64,000 nt of DNA. Source: Chelatococcus sambhunathii (lineage in GTDB: Bacteria; Pseudomonadota; Alphaproteobacteria; Rhizobiales; Beijerinckiaceae). The translations under genes were made by a program, and so were the position numbers. How positions within the stretch are numbered: position 1 is the stretch's first letter; every line of letters starts with the position of its first letter. The DNA is taken from contig NZ_LIOL01000015.1 in NCBI RefSeq assembly GCF_001418005.1, positions 7,501-71,500 of the forward strand, written 5' to 3'. This document shows positions 61,147 through 64,000 of the stretch, piece by piece. The notes below the pieces were generated by a model that worked only from the letters and a program-made list of their open reading frames with translations, was not told the origin of the DNA and ran no database searches.

Positions 61147-61179
61147 TGGAACGCAATTCCAAAATGGTTTATTGTTCCA
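61147..61179 (+). promoter_or_regulatory. Two tandem IclR-type operator sites
   Basis: Two 15-mers of the form TGG-N9-CCA lie 18 bp apart: tggaacgcaattcca (61147-61161, perfect TGGAA/TTCCA inverted repeat) and tggtttattgttcca (61165-61179). They resemble the IclR consensus TGGAAATNATTTCCA. They are between the divergent DUF4286 operon and the iclR-like gene and about 22 bp before its ATG. Confidence 0.7.
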
Positions 61180-61201
61180 TTTAAAGGGACCCAGGCCCCG
61201 A

Positions 61202-62053
61202 ATGACCGTCGCCGCCGTGGATCGCTGCCTCAGCCTGATCGAGGCTCTTGCCGGAGAACCCGACCCGATCGAGCTCGGCGTCCTCGCGGAACGCATCGGC
61301 ATGCCCAAAAGCGCGACGCACCGCATGCTGGCGACCCTCGTGGAGCGGGGCTATGTCGCGCAGGATCCGGTAACGCAGGGCTATGGCCTCACACTGCACT
61401 TCTCCATCCTCGCCTTCCGCAATCTCGATGTGCGCGGCCTGCCGGATGTCGGCCAGGTGGTGCTCGACCGGCTGGCGCGCCGCACCGGCGAATACTGCCG
61501 CCTGTCCGTCGTCGAGGGCGAGCGCCTCGTCTGGGTGGCGCGGGCGCAGGGCGCCACTGCCGGGCTTCGCTATGAGCCGGACATGGGCCAGGAGGTCGTG
61601 CTGCACACCACGGCGACCGGCAAGGCCTGGCTTGCCACCCTGCCCGAGAGCGAGGCGCTGCGCATCGTCTGCGCCCGCGGCTTCGAGACCGGGACCGCGT
61701 TGGGCCCGCGACGCCTGAAGACCGTCGACGAACTGCGCCGCCACCTCGACGAGACGCGGGCGCGCGGCTATGCCCTCGCCGTCGAGGAGGGCGAGCCCGG
61801 CACCGTGGCCCTCGCGGTCGCCTTCCGGGCGGACGAGGACCCGACGGCCCCGGCCGCCGGCACGCTCTCCGTCGCCGGCCCGCTCGTGCGCCTCGGCGCG
61901 GACCGGCACGAGGCGATCGCCGCCGCGCTCCTCGAGGCCGCGCGCGAGATGGCGCAGCTGTGGCCGCTGCGCAAGCGCCAGCCGCGCCGGCTGGCCGCCG
62001 TCGCGCCGACCGACGAGCGCAACATCCCACCGCATCAGTTGAGGGCCGGATGA
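61202..62053 (+). CDS. IclR family transcriptional regulator
   Basis: A 283-residue regulator: N-terminal winged helix AVDRCLSLIEALAGEPDPIELGVLAERIGMPKSATHRMLATLVERGYV and C-terminal IclR effector domain (RRTGEYCRLSVVEGERLVWVARAQG; LHTTATGKAWLATLPESEAL). The start at 61202 (MTVAAVDR) lies after two operator-like sites; a TTG at 61172 would overlap the second site. It is divergent from the lactonase-hydratase-SDR operon and overlaps the ABC permease gene (atga), so it probably controls both directions. Ligand likely a sugar acid or aromatic acid. Confidence 0.9.
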   Translation: MTVAAVDRCLSLIEALAGEPDPIELGVLAERIGMPKSATHRMLATLVERGYVAQDPVTQGYGLTLHFSILAFRNLDVRGLPDVGQVVLDRLARRTGEYCRLSVVEGERLVWVARAQGATAGLRYEPDMGQEVVLHTTATGKAWLATLPESEALRIVCARGFETGTALGPRRLKTVDELRRHLDETRARGYALAVEEGEPGTVALAVAFRADEDPTAPAAGTLSVAGPLVRLGADRHEAIAAALLEAAREMAQLWPLRKRQPRRLAAVAPTDERNIPPHQLRAG

Positions 62054-62871
62054 TGGTCGCCGACACGCAAAATGCCGCCCTGCCCGCCGCGCAAGGTCCC
62101 GGCCTTGCGGCGCGTGCCCGCGGCTGGCTCGCCGCCGCGGCCTGGCCGCTCGCGAGCTTCGCCGTCCTGCTCCTCCTCTGGGAGTGGGTAGTGCCGGTGC
62201 TGGAGATCCCGGAATACATCCTGCCAGTGCCATCGGCCTTCATAGCCAAGCTCGTCGAGGCGCATGCGCTCATCTTCGAGCATACGCTGGTGACGGCGAA
62301 GGAAATCCTCCTCGGCTTCCTGATGGCGACAGTGATCTCGATTCCGCTCGGCTTTCTCATCGTCTCGGTACGGCTGCTCGAGAAGGCGGTCTATCCGATC
62401 ATCGTCTTCTTCCAACTGGTGCCGAAGATCGCCATCGCGCCGCTCTTCGTCGTCTGGTTCGGCTTCGGGCTGTTTCCGAAGGTGCTGCTGACCTTCCTGC
62501 TCTGTTTCTTCCCCACGCTGGTCGCCAGCATGAGCGGCTTTCGCGCCCTCGACGAGCGGGTGCTCTATCTCACGAAGTCCATGGGCGCGAGCGGTTGGCA
62601 GACCTTCCGCTATGTGCGTGTGCCGGCGGCACTGAGCTACATCTTCGCCGGGCTCAAGGTCTCCATCGTCTTTGCGGCGACAGGCGCCATCGTCGGCGAA
62701 TTCGTCGGCGCCAATGCCGGGCTCGGCTATCTCCTGCTGCGCGGCACCAGCTTCCTCGATATGCCGCTCATCTTCGCCTGTCTCGTCGCGCTCAGCGTCA
62801 TCGGCATCCTCTTCAGCTACGCCGTCGAGATGCTGGAGGGCCTGCTGATGCCCTGGCAGCGCAAGGGCTGA
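62050..62871 (+). CDS. ABC transporter permease (SsuC/TauC/NitT family)
   Basis: A 273-residue permease with about six helices and the coupling loop VLYLTKSMGASGWQTFRYVRVPAALSYIFAGLKVSIVFAATGAIVGEFVGANAGLGYLL. This family imports nitrate, sulfonates, pyrimidine precursors or aromatic acids. The start ATG at 62050 overlaps the iclR stop and a second ATG at 62053 is directly behind it. A substrate-binding protein gene follows after 98 bp; a 3' partial frame at the window edge is the likely ATPase. Confidence 0.9.
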   Translation: MMVADTQNAALPAAQGPGLAARARGWLAAAAWPLASFAVLLLLWEWVVPVLEIPEYILPVPSAFIAKLVEAHALIFEHTLVTAKEILLGFLMATVISIPLGFLIVSVRLLEKAVYPIIVFFQLVPKIAIAPLFVVWFGFGLFPKVLLTFLLCFFPTLVASMSGFRALDERVLYLTKSMGASGWQTFRYVRVPAALSYIFAGLKVSIVFAATGAIVGEFVGANAGLGYLLLRGTSFLDMPLIFACLVALSVIGILFSYAVEMLEGLLMPWQRKG

Positions 62872-62969
62872 GACGCGGGGCCGGGAGGCCCGCACACCAA
62901 CCGCCCGCACGAGACGGGCGGGCACACAACACGATCGAACGGCAAGACCCGATCGAAGGGGAGGACAGG

Positions 62970-63968
62970 ATGAAGAAGGCAATGCTGATCGCCGCAGCCG
63001 CCGCGCTGGCGCTGGGCATGGGGCAAACCGGGGCCGGGGCGCAGGAGAAACTCACCCCGATGAAGCTGACGCTCAACTTCCTGGCGGCGGGGCCGAATGC
63101 CGGCTTCATGTATGCCAAGAAGCTCGGGCTCTACGAGAAGGCGGGCATCGATCTCACCATCGAGGAGGGCAAGGGCTCCGGCACCACGGCACAGCAGGTG
63201 GCGACGGGACAGACCGACGTCGGCTTCGCCGATGCGCCGGCCGCCATGCAACTGCGCACCAAGGGCGCGCCGGTGAAGATCGTCGCCCCCATCCTGCAGA
63301 CCAACGGCTTCGCCATCATCTCGCTGAAGGAAAAGGGCATCAACAGGCCGCAGGACCTGATCGGCAAGACTCTCGCCGTTCAGCCCGGCACGGCGCAGAC
63401 GACGCTGCTCGAGGCCATCCTCGCCGCCAACAACATCGACAAGACGAAGGTCAACATCGTCAACATCGATCCCGGCGCCTTCGTCGGCGCGGTGCTCGAG
63501 AAGAAGGTCGACGCCATCCTCGGCGGGGCCGACTACCAGTCCATCCAGATGCGCGACCGCGGTTTCGAGGTGACGGACCTCTTCTACCGCGACATCGGCG
63601 TGCCCACCGTCGGCCTGTCGATCATCGCCCGCGACGACCGCATCGAGAAGAATGTCGACCTCTACAAGAAGTTCGTGGCCGCGAGTCTCGCCGGCTGGGA
63701 AGCGGCGCGCAAGAACCCGGACGAGGCGGCCGCCGCTGTGCTCGAACAGTTCCCGTCCGTGACCAAGGAGCAGATCACCAAGCAGTTCGACGTCGTCTTC
63801 AAGTTGATGTGCGCGCCCGGCGCCACGCGCCTCGGCGAGGTGCCGGAGAAGAACTGGCAGACGACCTACACGCTTCTGACGACCTATCTCGGCCTGCCCA
63901 AGGACAAGCCGATCACCGACTACTACACCACCACCCTCCTGCCGGCCGACGCCCCGGCCTGCAAGTGA
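62970..63968 (+). CDS. ABC transporter substrate-binding protein (NMT1/SsuA-like)
   Basis: A 332-residue periplasmic binding protein with a signal peptide (LIAAAAALALGMGQTGAGAQ, cleavage near residue 24) and an NMT1/THI5-SsuA domain: LTLNFLAAGPNAGFMYAKKLGLYEKAGIDLTIEEGKGSGTTAQQVATGQTDVGFADAPA. Relatives bind thiamine precursors, taurine, or aromatic acids; substrate unknown here. gaggacagg lies directly upstream of the ATG. The stop overlaps the next start by one base. Confidence 0.92.
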   Translation: MKKAMLIAAAAALALGMGQTGAGAQEKLTPMKLTLNFLAAGPNAGFMYAKKLGLYEKAGIDLTIEEGKGSGTTAQQVATGQTDVGFADAPAAMQLRTKGAPVKIVAPILQTNGFAIISLKEKGINRPQDLIGKTLAVQPGTAQTTLLEAILAANNIDKTKVNIVNIDPGAFVGAVLEKKVDAILGGADYQSIQMRDRGFEVTDLFYRDIGVPTVGLSIIARDDRIEKNVDLYKKFVAASLAGWEAARKNPDEAAAAVLEQFPSVTKEQITKQFDVVFKLMCAPGATRLGEVPEKNWQTTYTLLTTYLGLPKDKPITDYYTTTLLPADAPACK

Positions 63969-64000
63969 TGGTCGCGAACCCGCGGCGGATGATGACGATG
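63968..64000 (+). CDS. 3' partial start of next ABC gene
   Basis: An ATG at 63968 overlaps the preceding stop (tgatg) and opens a frame of 11 codons (MVANPRRMMTM) to the window edge. Context predicts the ATP-binding subunit of the importer, but too little is visible to identify it. Confidence 0.45.
   Translation, partial: MVANPRRMMTM

Overview
The window is a G+C-rich chromosomal segment of an alphaproteobacterium, most likely of the order Hyphomicrobiales (Rhizobiales). The reasons are an Irr-type Fur protein with the GC-x-x-H heme motif, the alphaproteobacterial F1-ATPase inhibitor (zeta, DUF1476), a TIGR02302-type protein, PurC beginning [10 protein letters not shown], and the order purC-purSQL-bolA-grxD followed by lptM-lysA. 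No insertion sequence, prophage or CRISPR array was seen. The species cannot be named from the sequence alone.

Region 1 (1-23.8 kb) is mostly core: a partial M23 peptidase, an AEC carrier, gluQRS, an AlkA-like glycosylase, a serine esterase, an HpcH aldolase, the ATPase inhibitor and the purine genes purC, purS, purQ and purL. A TadE/G-like gene lies in opposite orientation between purQ and purL. Then come bolA, grxD, a TlpA-type thioredoxin, lptM-lysA, the TIGR02302 protein, a PagL-like deacylase, cobalamin adenosyltransferase, rhomboid protease, etfBA, 3-hydroxybutyryl-CoA dehydrogenase, an HNH nuclease, DsbB and a YqaA-type membrane protein.

Region 2 (23.9-33.2 kb) starts with tRNA-Leu(CAA). 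A ModE-like operator precedes modABC, which overlaps a TauE/SafE exporter gene and is followed by a ChrB-N-like protein and an MFS carrier: an oxyanion-handling run. Next is an Lrp regulator divergent from a homodimeric-type 2-oxoacid dehydrogenase E1, and a small lipoprotein.

Region 3 (33.3-43.4 kb) is a catabolic/transport island: a beta-keto acid cleavage enzyme (BKACE), a 3-hydroxyacyl-CoA-type dehydrogenase and a branched-chain-type ABC importer whose LivM, LivG and LivF are fused into one 837-residue chain, with a divergent GntR regulator and an SDR. Between the SDR and a Cds1-like PLP enzyme is a near-consensus sigma-54 promoter followed by about 90 nt with three hairpins and a strong terminator: a candidate small RNA.

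Region 4 (43.5-57.8 kb) has a Zn/Cd-type P-ATPase under a MerR-type 19-bp-spacer promoter, a DUF2189 membrane protein, pabB-pabA-pabC for 4-aminobenzoate, a two-gene NAD-linked molybdenum formate dehydrogenase with fused gamma-beta subunit, irr, a LysR regulator, a type II haloacid dehalogenase and another Lrp regulator. Region 5 (57.9-64 kb) is an apparently uncharacterised catabolic locus: lactonase, FAH/MhpD-type hydratase, SDR, a DUF4286-like protein, and a divergent IclR regulator with two tandem operator-like sites leading into an NMT1/SsuA-type ABC importer that runs off the window.
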